Below, in pieces: positions 7,591 through 15,791 of a DNA stretch of 64,000 nt (position 1 is the stretch's first letter; every line of letters begins with the position of its first letter). Below the pieces are notes generated by a model. It saw only the letters and a program-made list of their open reading frames with translations. It was not told the DNA's origin and made no database searches. The stretch lies in NCBI GenBank assembly GCA_051881615.1, contig JBJEQF010000013.1:1-64000 (forward strand), in the 5' to 3' direction. The translations under genes and the position numbers were made by a program. The stretch comes from CAMFTQ01 sp051881615. GTDB taxonomy: Bacteria; Bacillota; Clostridia; Oscillospirales; Acutalibacteraceae.

Positions 7591-8859
7591 TTATTCGTTT
7601 GAAGCAAGCACATAAACCGTATCAAGCTTGAGCTTGTTTGCAGCCTTTACTACTTCTTCCTTTGTTATGGCGTTGAATTTGTCACAGGCTTGCTCCGGAG
7701 TCATCATATCGCCTGATAAAATCTGTCCCTGATACCATTTTTCAATGCCTGTTACTGTATCATTTGACGAGTTAAAGGAGTTGTTTATAAGAAGCTTTGC
7801 CGAATCCATTTCAAAATCGGTTATGTTGCCCTTTTTTATCTCCTCTATTTCATTTAATATAGCCTCTTTTGCTTTTTGTACGTTCTGCGTTTCTACTCCG
7901 CTTTCGATAAGCATAATGCCCTTTGACCTGTAGATACGTGCGGCGCAGTAGTAGCAAAGGCTTAATTTTTCTCTTACATTATTAAAGAGCTTTGAGGTAG
8001 CACCGCCGCCAAGGATAACGCTCATCAGCTTGCTTGCAAACACATCATCATCATTACCTGCACTGTCTGTGCGAAAGCCTAAAATGAGCTTTGACTGGGC
8101 AACGTCCATTTTCTCTGTCTGCTCCTTGACCTTATCAACAGCTCTTACAATCTTTGTTTCTGTTGATACAGGCTGACGGTTTATTGATGAAAACTTCTCT
8201 GTGAAAATGCTTTCAACAGCCTTTTCGTCAACGTTACCAACGCATATTATTTCAAACTGTGCCGTTTGAAGAAGCTCTCTCCACGCATTTACAAGCATTT
8301 CTGACGTTACGGACTGTACGTCCTCCTTTGTGCCGTAGTGCTTCATTCCGAAAACCTCGTCGGCGCACATTATTGAGATTGCCTGACCGAGCGAATAAAT
8401 TCTCTTGTCGTTATATTCAGAGTCGATATACTCCAAAAGCTGTCTGCGCTCCTGCTCTATATCATCATTCACAAACGAACCGTCCTTAATATTCGGCTCA
8501 AACAAAACACAGCACAAAAGCCTTGCAAGCTCCTGTGATACGCTCTCTTTGTCAAAGGCGTAGCGGTCGTCAATGCCTGCAACCGTCAGATAAAGCATCT
8601 GGTTATCGCCGTTTTTGCTGAGATTGCACGAAAGCTCTGCACCGTAAAGCTTGCCTAAATATTTGCTCAGCTGTGTAAAATCAGGGTATTTTTCACAGGA
8701 ACGCACAAGCAACGAGCATAAAAGCGCATTTGTTGACGCTGTTTCTTTTTTAAGCGGAACATTTATACTGACCGATATACGCATAGTTTTAAAGCGGTCG
8801 TCAAAAACGCTGCTGAAAAACACGCCGTTTGCAATTTCTTTTCTTTTCAAGCTACACAT
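7591..8859 (-). CDS. M16-like protein lacking the zinc motif (YmfF-like)
   Basis: A 422-residue M16-fold protein. The N-terminal half has no HxxEH. The C-terminal half keeps the LGGGATSKLFNNVREKLSLCYYC segment (Arg followed by Tyr), which in paired M16B enzymes helps bind substrate. It is thus probably the non-catalytic partner of the next gene downstream. AGAGG precedes the ATG by about six bases. It is the first gene of the M16-M16-lgt-folD unit. Confidence 0.88.
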   Translation of the reverse strand: MCSLKRKEIANGVFFSSVFDDRFKTMRISVSINVPLKKETASTNALLCSLLVRSCEKYPDFTQLSKYLGKLYGAELSCNLSKNGDNQMLYLTVAGIDDRYAFDKESVSQELARLLCCVLFEPNIKDGSFVNDDIEQERRQLLEYIDSEYNDKRIYSLGQAISIMCADEVFGMKHYGTKEDVQSVTSEMLVNAWRELLQTAQFEIICVGNVDEKAVESIFTEKFSSINRQPVSTETKIVRAVDKVKEQTEKMDVAQSKLILGFRTDSAGNDDDVFASKLMSVILGGGATSKLFNNVREKLSLCYYCAARIYRSKGIMLIESGVETQNVQKAKEAILNEIEEIKKGNITDFEMDSAKLLINNSFNSSNDTVTGIEKWYQGQILSGDMMTPEQACDKFNAITKEEVVKAANKLKLDTVYVLASNE

Positions 8860-8901
8860 AGCAATACCTCTGTATTATAGTAAATTTTATTCTTAAAGGT
8901 T

Positions 8902-8930
8902 AGTATAGCACAAGATAAAGCTTTATTAAA
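8902..8930 (-). promoter_or_regulatory. Promoter of the M16-lgt-folD operon
   Basis: Minus-strand extended -10 TGCTATACT (TATACT at 8902-8907), with only a weak -35 about 17 bp upstream. The start point would lie about 40 bases before the first M16 gene. Confidence 0.5.
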
Positions 8931-9037
8931 GAGTTTTTTGAATTTTTCACAAATGATTACGGCTTTTTCTGTGCAAAACGCTTTTTCGCTTATTGACAAA
9001 CGTAAAAGTTTATTATAAACTATTGTGGTGTAAATAA

Positions 9038-9114
9038 GTTTCCGTAGCTCAGCAGGATAGAGCGACCGCCTCCTAAGCGGTAGGCCGGAGGTTCGAATCC
9101 TCTCGGGAACGCCA
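9038..9114 (+). tRNA. tRNA-Arg (anticodon CCT)
   Basis: Cloverleaf read directly. The acceptor GTTTCCG pairs with CGGGAAC (one G-T pair). The anticodon stem ACCGC/GCGGT closes the loop CTCCTAA, giving anticodon CCT at 9072-9074. GGTTCGAATCC forms the T arm. The CCA end is encoded at 9112-9114. It reads AGG codons. Confidence 0.96.
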
Positions 9115-9120
9115 AGAAAA

Positions 9121-9165
9121 GACTGCACCGAAAGACGTTTTTGAGCTATTGGTGCAGTTTTCTTT
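9121..9165 (+). terminator. Terminator after tRNA-Arg
   Basis: GACTGCACC (9121-9129) pairs with GGTGCAGT (9151-9158), followed by TTTTCTTTT. The loop of about 21 bases is long, so the call is moderate. Confidence 0.55.
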
Positions 9166-9196
9166 TGCCTGTTATTATGTTAGAATCAGATGTTCT

Positions 9197-9370
9197 TTAC
9201 GGTCATTTTCGATACAGTCAAGTTTATTTTCTGAAAACGGAATAAGTACACAGGAGCTGATTGATTGCCTGAGTGTAAGCAGAACGACAATAACAAGTCG
9301 ATTAAAGGAGCTGTCAAAGGAGCAGCTGATTATTAAAAAAGCTCCGGTAATATACGCTGTTACAGCTTAA
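9197..9370 (+). pseudogene. Remnant of a winged helix-turn-helix regulator
   Basis: The reading frame ending at 9370 contains a convincing helix-turn-helix stretch (STQELIDCLSVSRTTITSRL, then KELSKEQLIIKKAPVIYAV) of the kind found at one end of larger regulators. The only upstream in-frame start is a TTG inside the tRNA terminator, with no ribosome-binding site, and the preceding residues look non-coding. I therefore read it as the 3' remainder of a lost regulator gene. A short functional protein cannot be excluded. Confidence 0.4.
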
Positions 9371-9470
9371 ACCTTGATGCAGCCGATAAAATGTCAGCGA
9401 AATGATTAAACGCACCCTCTGAGCGACTTAAATTTATATCGTTTTTTTGATAAAAATATTATGTTTATGC

Positions 9471-9499
9471 TTGTTTATTAAATAAATATGTTGTATAAT
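9471..9499 (+). promoter_or_regulatory. Promoter of ktrB-ktrA
   Basis: TTGTTT (9471-9476), 17 bp spacer, consensus TATAAT (9494-9499). The leader of about 90 bases can fold: GTCTTTG (9514-9520) is complementary to CAAAGAC (9560-9566), enclosing a small hairpin followed by six T. Confidence 0.6.
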
Positions 9500-9596
9500 G
9501 TATTGAAAAGTTCGTCTTTGCATAGCATTTATGCTTTTTTATCATAAATCTACTTAAAACAAAGACATCATAATCACTGTATTCCGAGGTGGAATA

Positions 9597-10931
9597 ATGC
9601 AGACAAAGCAAAAGAACAGACATTTGTCGTCGTTTCAGATAATCATTTTAGGCTTTATATCGGTTATTTTGATTGGCACATTACTTTTAATGCTGCCGAT
9701 TTCGTCAAGACAACCGGGTGGAGCCTCGTTTTTTGACGCAATTTTTACTTCTACCTCTGCCGTTTGCGTTACCGGACTTGTAGTTCACGATACCGCAACG
9801 TACTGGTCGTTTTTCGGACAGCTTATTATTTTGCTGATGATACAGGTCGGCGGTATGGGCATTGTTACCGTGGCTGTTTCGGTCGTTATTCTGTCGGGGC
9901 GAAAAATCGGACTTATGCAGAGAAGTACTATGCAGGAGTCTATTTCTGCTCCGCAAGTGGGCGGCATTGTCAGAATGACGGGATTTATTTTTAAAATAGC
10001 AGTCTGCGTTGAGCTTTTAGGGGCGGCACTGCTTGCAATAGTCTTTTGTCAGGAATTCGGAATTTTAAAGGGCATCTGGTATGCACTGTTTCACTCTGTA
10101 TCTGCTTTTTGTAACGCAGGCTTTGACTTAATCGGAATCAAGGCTCCGTATTCATCTCTGACGCCGTATGTAAGCAATCCGCTTGTCAATATCGTCACAA
10201 TGGCTCTGATTATTACAGGCGGTATCGGCTTTTTAACATGGGACGACATAAAAGAAAACAAGTGGCACGTAAGCAAATACCGTATGCAGAGCAAGGTAAT
10301 TTTATCTGTAACAGGAGTACTTATTGCTGTTCCTGCTGTCTATTTCTTCTTTGGTGAGTATTCGCATCTTCCGATAGATGAGCGCATATGGAGCTCACTG
10401 TTTCAGGCTGTAACGCCGAGAACGGCAGGCTTTAATACGGCTGATCTTACTGTTTTCAGCGAAACGGGCAAAATACTTATCATATTGCTGATGATAGTCG
10501 GCGGTTCGCCCGGCTCAACGGCAGGCGGTATGAAAACTACAACGTTTGCGGTGCTTTTTTCTTCGGCATTGTCAGTTTTCCGCAAAAAGGAGCATACGCA
10601 CTTCTTTGGCAGACGTCTGCCTGACGGAACGGAAAGACACGCCGCCACAATCGCGCTTATGTACCTTGTGCTGTTTCTGACAAGCGGTATGGTGATAAGC
10701 AGGATAGAAAATCTGCCGCTTCTTACCAGTCTGTTTGAAACAGCCTCTGCAATCGGCACTGTCGGTCTAACACTTGGAGTTACACCGACGCTTGGAGCAG
10801 CTTCTAAAATTATTTTAATCATTCTTATGTTCCTCGGACGTGTCGGAGGCTTAACCTTGATTTTTGCAGTTTTCTCAAAAAGCAATTACGAAAAATCAAA
10901 ATATCCGCAGGAAAAGATAACGGTAGGATAA
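9597..10931 (+). CDS. ktrB: Potassium uptake channel subunit KtrB (TrkH family)
   Basis: Membrane subunit of a Na+-coupled K+ uptake system. The 444-residue protein shows four membrane-loop-membrane repeats with the four selectivity-filter glycine motifs: CVTGL near residue 60, CNAGF near 179, RTAGF near 278 and GTVGL near 387. The length fits KtrB rather than the longer TrkH. GAGGTGG lies upstream of the ATG. It is followed 16 bp later by its regulatory partner ktrA, so the pair forms a complete Ktr system. Confidence 0.95.
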   Translation: MQTKQKNRHLSSFQIIILGFISVILIGTLLLMLPISSRQPGGASFFDAIFTSTSAVCVTGLVVHDTATYWSFFGQLIILLMIQVGGMGIVTVAVSVVILSGRKIGLMQRSTMQESISAPQVGGIVRMTGFIFKIAVCVELLGAALLAIVFCQEFGILKGIWYALFHSVSAFCNAGFDLIGIKAPYSSLTPYVSNPLVNIVTMALIITGGIGFLTWDDIKENKWHVSKYRMQSKVILSVTGVLIAVPAVYFFFGEYSHLPIDERIWSSLFQAVTPRTAGFNTADLTVFSETGKILIILLMIVGGSPGSTAGGMKTTTFAVLFSSALSVFRKKEHTHFFGRRLPDGTERHAATIALMYLVLFLTSGMVISRIENLPLLTSLFETASAIGTVGLTLGVTPTLGAASKIILIILMFLGRVGGLTLIFAVFSKSNYEKSKYPQEKITVG

Positions 10932-10947
10932 AGGAGAATATTATATT

Positions 10948-11595
10948 ATGAAATCTGTTTTACTGATAGGACTCGGACGTTTCGGACGTCATATTGCAAA
11001 AAAGCTAAACGAGCTTAATCATCAGATTATGGCTGTTGACAGGCAGGAAAAACGAGTTGAGGCAGCCTTGCCGTATGTCACAAACGGACAGATAGGCGAC
11101 GCTACCAATGAGGAATTTCTTCGCTCGCTCGGTGTACGCAACTATGATGTTTGCATTGTTGCAATCGGCGACGACTTTCAAAGCTCGCTTGAAACAACGT
11201 CCTGCTTAAAGGAGCTTGGCGCAAAAAAGGTTGTATCACGTGCCGCACGTGACGTGCACGAAAAATTCCTGCTCAGAAACGGCGCCGACGAGGTTGTATA
11301 TCCCGAAAAACAGCTTGCAAACTGGACAGCTATCAGATACACGGCAGATCACATTTTTGACTATATTGAGCTTGACGACGGCTATGCAATTTTTGAGCTT
11401 TCTGTTCCGCAAAACTGGGTCGGAAAAAGCATCGGCAATCTTGACATCAGAAAGCGTTTTAACATAAACATAATGGCAATCAAAAGAAACGGTAAGCTGA
11501 ATATGAACATTCTGCCCGAAACAGAGCTTCAAAGCGATGAAACAATGCTTGTACTGGGTGAGATGAAGAACATACATAAGTGTTTTCACATTTAA
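10948..11595 (+). CDS. ktrA: Potassium uptake regulator KtrA (RCK protein)
   Basis: Cytosolic gating ring subunit of the Ktr potassium uptake system. The RCK_N Rossmann domain begins LIGLGRFGRHIAKKL and has the acidic residue VDRQEKR that binds the adenine nucleotide ribose. The C-terminal RCK_C domain covers about residues 135-215. In other Firmicutes RCK_C binds c-di-AMP; the phosphodiesterase gene gdpP is also in this window, but control here is not shown. Directly downstream of ktrB and followed by a terminator. Confidence 0.95.
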   Translation: MKSVLLIGLGRFGRHIAKKLNELNHQIMAVDRQEKRVEAALPYVTNGQIGDATNEEFLRSLGVRNYDVCIVAIGDDFQSSLETTSCLKELGAKKVVSRAARDVHEKFLLRNGADEVVYPEKQLANWTAIRYTADHIFDYIELDDGYAIFELSVPQNWVGKSIGNLDIRKRFNINIMAIKRNGKLNMNILPETELQSDETMLVLGEMKNIHKCFHI

Positions 11596-11620
11596 TTTAT
11601 CAGAAAAAATACTCAAATTT

Positions 11621-11654
11621 AAAAGCACTATCCTTTTTATAGGACAGTGCTTTT
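11621..11654. terminator. Bidirectional terminator after ktrA
   Basis: AAAAGCACTATCC pairs with GGACAGTGCTTTT (one mismatch) around an eight-base loop. Confidence 0.75.
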
Positions 11655-11660
11655 GTTATA

Positions 11661-11849
11661 GGCTCTTTGTCAATAGTTGGGGTAAACCCGAAAAAGAAAT
11701 GATATAAAAGAACAAGCGATGGCAAGTCAAGCTGTCGCTTGTTTTTACGTTTGATATGAAAACATATGTAAAATACGATTACGAAAACGCTTGAAATTTC
11801 TGTAGCCGTAAGCATTTCGTTTAAGGAGTTTAATCTTGTTGTTGCAGCC
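11661..11849 (-). mobile_element. Remnant of an ISL3-family insertion sequence
   Basis: Positions 11661-11689 read as an ISL3-type terminal inverted repeat (GGCTCTTTGTCAATAGTTGG and onward). Reading the minus strand from 11849 to 11745, a 34-residue frame begins GCNNKIKLLKRNAYGYRNF, ends with a stop and continues into RFRNRILHMF; this is the C-terminal end of ISL3 transposases. A stop precedes GCNNK and nothing upstream continues the protein, so only one end of the element survives. No second inverted repeat is visible nearby. Confidence 0.75.
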
Positions 11850-11876
11850 TTAGATTTTTTGTTTTTTAAAAAACGA

Positions 11877-11905
11877 TTGCATTTTAAACACGACTGTTAT
11901 ATATT
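11877..11905 (+). promoter_or_regulatory. Promoter of the Bax-inhibitor-like gene
   Basis: TTGCAT (11877-11882), 17 bp spacer, TATATT (11900-11905); leader of about 65 bases. Confidence 0.5.
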
Positions 11906-11975
11906 AGAAAATACAGTACGGTTAATTTTTACTTTGCTGTAAATTACATTATTACTATACAAGGGAGTGTATTTT

Positions 11976-12782
11976 ATGTCTATGCTCGGACAAGAGTCAA
12001 AAACCGACGCCTCTGTATTTATGACAAACCCCGTTGTAAAAAAACTCGGTAAAATTGAGAAAAAAAGTGATAATCACGCAACCTACAGGGGTATTTCTAT
12101 GAAGTGTCTGTTCTTTATTGCTATGGTTTTATGCGGTGTTGCACTGTCGCTCTTTTTACACAATGCTTTTCCTGTTATTGAAGAGCTGACCGCAGACGGT
12201 ATGTATATTACAATTCCGGAGTTTGTCGGGGTTATTGCAGGCTTTGTTTTACTTATTGCAGGCTCTGTTGTTGCGTCCTTTGTCAGCGCAGCTGCACCTG
12301 TTGCAGGCACGGTAAGTTGTATTTCAATAGGACTTTTGATTTCAACTGTAGCAAACGTAATTGACGACTTCAGAGGCTTGGTTCTGCTTGCATTTATTAT
12401 CACGCTTGCGCTTGTTTTGTCAATGCTGTTTTTGTTTATGTCCGGCAGAGTTACGGTTACAAAGAAGTTCCGCACAGTTGTATATACGCTTTTCATAACA
12501 TCTGTAATAAGCAGTATTCTTATAATTATCTGTTACTTTATACCGGCACTTCGTGATACAGCAGAATTTGTTATGACAAATCCGCTTATTTCAATAGTTT
12601 TGTCGCTGTTTGGTGTAACTGTTGCAACGCTGTTTTTGCTTGTTGATTTTGACACAATTCAAAAAACAGTAGAGAATAAGCTGCCGAAAAAATATGAGTG
12701 GACAGCCGCATTCGGTCTTGTGTTTACAATTATATGGCTTTACTTAGAGGTGTTAAATCTTCTGGACATCTTAGACAACTGA
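11976..12782 (+). CDS. Bax inhibitor-1/YccA-like membrane protein
   Basis: A 268-residue protein with about seven transmembrane helices. The N-terminal cytosolic stretch TNPVVKKLGKIEKK and the C-terminal YEWTAAFGLVFTIIWLYLEV match a bacterial branch of the Bax inhibitor-1 fold (I recall PF12811). Eukaryotic and some bacterial relatives are calcium leak channels; function here is unknown. I use the ATG at 11976, eight bases after AAGGGAG, rather than an in-frame GTG at 11967. It stands alone with its own promoter and terminator. Confidence 0.8.
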   Translation: MSMLGQESKTDASVFMTNPVVKKLGKIEKKSDNHATYRGISMKCLFFIAMVLCGVALSLFLHNAFPVIEELTADGMYITIPEFVGVIAGFVLLIAGSVVASFVSAAAPVAGTVSCISIGLLISTVANVIDDFRGLVLLAFIITLALVLSMLFLFMSGRVTVTKKFRTVVYTLFITSVISSILIIICYFIPALRDTAEFVMTNPLISIVLSLFGVTVATLFLLVDFDTIQKTVENKLPKKYEWTAAFGLVFTIIWLYLEVLNLLDILDN

Positions 12783-12801
12783 TGTACTGTTGTATGCTAA
12801 T

Positions 12802-12834
12802 AAAAGCACAGCGAAAAAACCGCTGTGCTTTTTT
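12802..12834. terminator. Bidirectional terminator
   Basis: AAAAGCACAGCG and CGCTGTGCTTTT form a perfect stem with T runs on both strands. It serves the Bax-inhibitor-like gene on plus and the decarboxylase operon on minus. Confidence 0.9.
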
Positions 12835-12851
12835 GCTGATATATTTACCGC

Positions 12852-14309
12852 TTATAAATTACTTAAAACAAGCAGTTTATTGCAATCTATAAGACCGCTT
12901 GTGCTGATTAGGCTTATCTGATTTGAAATGTACGACTTGATATTCTGCACATCCTCTTGCGTTATTTTCTCACCCGGAATTATAATCGGTATCCCCGGAG
13001 GGTATGCCCATATATATTCACCGCTGATTTTATTTTCTGCGACTGCAAGCTCACATTCCTGTGACTGCATTTTGACCGCCTGTGCCGGAGGGTAAATCAA
13101 TTCTGAGCAGACATACTCAAAGGCCTTCTTTACATCTTCTGTCTTTTTTATACTTCCGTCAATTTCTAAAAGTGCGTTTGCAAGTCTTTGCAAGCCTTCT
13201 TCTGTGTCGCATATGCTCGTCATAGCTATAACGTAGTTTTTTGACGTCATTTCAAGCTCTAAAAAGTATTTATCACGCAATACAGAAAAAAGCTCTTTGC
13301 CGTTTATATTTGTATTTTTGCAGGATATTACAAGCTTTGATTTATCAAAATCAAAAATAGCTTTATGATTTTCTTTTAAATCATCACCGTAGCAAAGTAC
13401 TCTCAGATTTTTAAGCTTTTTCATTTTCTGCGAAAAGTCCGTAAGGAGCTTTTCATAGCTTTCAAAATACATTCCGCTGTTTTTATGAAGCTCTCTTATG
13501 CAAAAATCTATTGATGACATCATAGGGTATGACGGACTGCTTGTCTGAAAAATATCAAGACTGCGGTTAATATCTTTCTCGCATACAAGCTCGCCTTGTA
13601 TATGGAGTATTGCCGTCTGTGTAGGACAGGGCAGTGTTTTGTGCAGACTTTGAATTACAACATCTGCCCCACATTCAATCGCAGTTTTGGGGAAAAAATC
13701 AGAGAAAGCAAAATGTGCGCCGTGCGCCTCGTCAACAATAAGAGGTACGCTAAAGCGGTGACATATTTCTGCGATTTTTTTAATGTCGCTTGTCACGCCC
13801 TCATAGGTCGGTGAGGTTATGAGAACGATTTTTGCATTTTTGTTTTTATTAAGTGCGTTTTCTACGCTCTGCGGATTTATTGAACCGGCTATTTCAAACT
13901 CGCTGTCAAATTCGGGCATCAGAAAAACAGGCTTTAGTCCCATAAGCTCTATTGCGTGAAAGACAGATTTATGGCAATTTCTGGCAATCACCACCGTATC
14001 TCCGTAATTTGTCAGACTGTGAACTGACGATAAAATTCCGCAGGTACTGCCGTTTACAAGGTAAAAGCTGTGCTTACTGCCAAAAAGCTCCGATGCTTTT
14101 TGCATTGAGCCTTTGAGTATTCCCGTTGGGTTGTGCAAATCGTCAAAGTCTGTGATTTCTGTTATATCAACAGAAAAAGGATAATTTACCTTTTCAAAAA
14201 AACAACTGTTCCTTTTATGTCCGGGCATATGAAAGGGGTATGCGTCTGTTTTTGAATAAGCTGTCAAAAGCTGTTGTATTGATTTTTCGTTTTCAGAATT
14301 TTTTAGCAT
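12852..14309 (-). CDS. Orn/Lys/Arg decarboxylase-family PLP enzyme
   Basis: Fold-type I pyridoxal-phosphate enzyme of 485 residues, the short form seen in Firmicutes (SpeA/YaaO-like). Motifs: PFHMPGHKR near the N-terminus, LVNGSTCGILS (phosphate binding), VDEAHGAHF near residue 192, and the PLP lysine in SLHKTLPCPTQ near residue 223. The C-terminal decarboxylase domain contains YPPGIPIIIPGE. Substrate (arginine, lysine or ornithine) cannot be told from sequence alone. It is the last gene of the DUF2520-panBCD-DUF6472 run. No antiporter gene is adjacent, which argues against an acid-resistance role. Confidence 0.9.
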   Translation of the reverse strand: MLKNSENEKSIQQLLTAYSKTDAYPFHMPGHKRNSCFFEKVNYPFSVDITEITDFDDLHNPTGILKGSMQKASELFGSKHSFYLVNGSTCGILSSVHSLTNYGDTVVIARNCHKSVFHAIELMGLKPVFLMPEFDSEFEIAGSINPQSVENALNKNKNAKIVLITSPTYEGVTSDIKKIAEICHRFSVPLIVDEAHGAHFAFSDFFPKTAIECGADVVIQSLHKTLPCPTQTAILHIQGELVCEKDINRSLDIFQTSSPSYPMMSSIDFCIRELHKNSGMYFESYEKLLTDFSQKMKKLKNLRVLCYGDDLKENHKAIFDFDKSKLVISCKNTNINGKELFSVLRDKYFLELEMTSKNYVIAMTSICDTEEGLQRLANALLEIDGSIKKTEDVKKAFEYVCSELIYPPAQAVKMQSQECELAVAENKISGEYIWAYPPGIPIIIPGEKITQEDVQNIKSYISNQISLISTSGLIDCNKLLVLSNL

Positions 14310-14335
14310 ACCTCTCCCCTTTTCTTTATAGTAAT

Positions 14336-14515
14336 TTAATTTTGCTTTCGCACAACTGTGTATTCGTCACCGTTTTGGTAATACGGACAGTCGCTAAATG
14401 TTCCTGTAACGAACTTATACATCTCGTCCTCGTCAAGGCTTACGTCACAGACATAACAGCCGCTTTCGTCATCATACACCATATTGGCGCAAAGACTGCA
14501 TTTATCAACAGCCAT
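14336..14515 (-). CDS. Small Cys-containing DUF6472 protein
   Basis: A 59-residue protein starting MAVDKCSLCANMVYDDESG with a second pair of Cys (CYVCDV and CPYY), suggesting a small zinc site. The DEDEMYKF and GDEYTVVRKQN segments match a Clostridia family I recognise as DUF6472. The start at 14515 is chosen because GAGGA lies six bases upstream; a longer frame exists but lacks a ribosome-binding site. It lies between panD and the decarboxylase, about 25 bp from each. Function unknown. Confidence 0.75.
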   Translation of the reverse strand: MAVDKCSLCANMVYDDESGCYVCDVSLDEDEMYKFVTGTFSDCPYYQNGDEYTVVRKQN

Positions 14516-14540
14516 ATCTATTCCTCTTTTACATTTACTT

Positions 14541-14930
14541 TTACATATCACTTAACAAGCCGTGCTTTTCGTAGCGTGTTGTCTTTGTGATTTTATTGTT
14601 ATCGTCTACAAATACTACTCTCGGCGGATTTTCCTTTAGCTCCTGCTCTGTCATCTGGGCATAGCACATAATAATCACCTTGTCGCCCTTGTCAACAAGC
14701 CTTGCCGCTGCGCCGTTTAAGCAAATCATTCCGCTGTTACGCTCTCCGCTTATTACATACGTTTCAAGGCGGTTGCCGTTGTTAATGTCGACTACCTGCA
14801 CTTTTTCGTATTCAATTATGCCTGCCGCTTCCATCAATGCTTCATCTATTGTTATACTGCCCACATAGTCAAGCTCCGCCTGAATTACGGTTGCTCTGTG
14901 GATTTTACCCTTTAAAGCAGTAATCGTCAT
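14541..14930 (-). CDS. panD: Aspartate 1-decarboxylase
   Basis: Pyruvoyl enzyme that makes beta-alanine from aspartate for pantothenate. The self-cleavage site Gly24-Ser25 in YVGSITID is intact, after the family opening LKGKIHRATV. NGAAARLVDKGDKVIIMCYA contains the conserved NGAAAR. Length 129 is typical. GGAGG lies seven bases before the ATG. It follows panC by 15 bp. Confidence 0.97.
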   Translation of the reverse strand: MTITALKGKIHRATVIQAELDYVGSITIDEALMEAAGIIEYEKVQVVDINNGNRLETYVISGERNSGMICLNGAAARLVDKGDKVIIMCYAQMTEQELKENPPRVVFVDDNNKITKTTRYEKHGLLSDM

Positions 14931-14945
14931 AGCGACACCTCCTAC

Positions 14946-15791
14946 TCAGATATTAAAAGAAAAGTTGTCTATAAGTCTTGTTTTGCCGATGAATACGGCT
15001 ATAGCCACCAAAACGCTCTTTTCGATTTTTTGTACCCTTTGCATTGTCAGTGCGTCAACAACCTCTACATAATCAATCCTTGCAAGCGGTTCACTGCTGA
15101 TTTTGTCTGTCATTTCCTTGATTACCGTCTGTGCGTCACGCTCGCCGTTTTGCACCAGCTCTTTGCCTAACTCTATGCTTTTGCTCAGAATTACAGCCGC
15201 CTTGCGTTCCTCTGCATTTAGGTATGTATTTCGTGAGCTTTTTGCAAGTCCGTCGCTTTCTCTGACAATAGGACAGCCGACAATTTCTATATCAAAATTC
15301 AGATCCTTGACCATTTGTCTGATAATTGCAAGCTGTTGTGCGTCCTTTTCGCCAAAATATGCTCTGTCAGGCTTTACAATGTTGAAAAGCTTTGAAACAA
15401 CCGTGCATACTCCGCCGAAGTGAACAGGTCTGCTCTTTCCGCAAAGCTCTTCAGTGAGAACGCTCATATTAACGCCAGTGCAAAAGCCCTGCGGATACAT
15501 CTCTGACGGTTCGGGGTGGAAAATAAAGTCAGCCTTAGCGTCTGTGCAAAGAGCCGCATCAGCATCTAAATCTCTTGGATATGTTGAAAGGTCCTCGTTT
15601 TCACTGAATTGAGTGGGATTTACGAAAACGCTGACAACTGTTCTGTCATTTTGCTCAACGGATTTTAAGATAAGGCTTTTGTGTCCCTCGTGCAGATAAC
15701 CCATTGTCGGCACAAAACCGACTGAAAGTCCCTGTTCTCTCCACTTTTTGACCTGTTCTCTTACTTCAATAACTGTTGAAACTATTTTCAT
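14946..15791 (-). CDS. panC: Pantothenate synthetase
   Basis: ATP-dependent ligase joining pantoate and beta-alanine. The nucleotidyltransferase motifs are present: PTMGYLHEGHKSL with the HxGH-type His pair, FVNPTQFSENED, GEKDAQQLAIIRQMV, and the KSSRNTYL (KMSKS-like) segment. The length of 281 is normal. The start overlaps the panB stop by four bases, so the two are translationally coupled. Confidence 0.97.
   Translation of the reverse strand: MKIVSTVIEVREQVKKWREQGLSVGFVPTMGYLHEGHKSLILKSVEQNDRTVVSVFVNPTQFSENEDLSTYPRDLDADAALCTDAKADFIFHPEPSEMYPQGFCTGVNMSVLTEELCGKSRPVHFGGVCTVVSKLFNIVKPDRAYFGEKDAQQLAIIRQMVKDLNFDIEIVGCPIVRESDGLAKSSRNTYLNAEERKAAVILSKSIELGKELVQNGERDAQTVIKEMTDKISSEPLARIDYVEVVDALTMQRVQKIEKSVLVAIAVFIGKTRLIDNFSFNI

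Noticed and set aside
8847..9128. A 93-codon minus-strand frame across tRNA-Arg
   Set aside because: It is antisense to the tRNA; the RIRTSGLPLRRRS-type peptide is a well-known artefact of translating tRNA genes backwards.
9494..9596. c-di-AMP riboswitch before ktrB
   Set aside because: The leader is only about 90 bases and I cannot place the conserved ydaO core.
10403..10885. A 160-codon minus-strand frame
   Set aside because: Antisense shadow of ktrB.
11600..11815. A 71-codon minus-strand frame over the ktrA terminator
   Set aside because: It runs in the wrong frame through the ISL3 inverted repeat and the transposase remnant; no ribosome-binding site.
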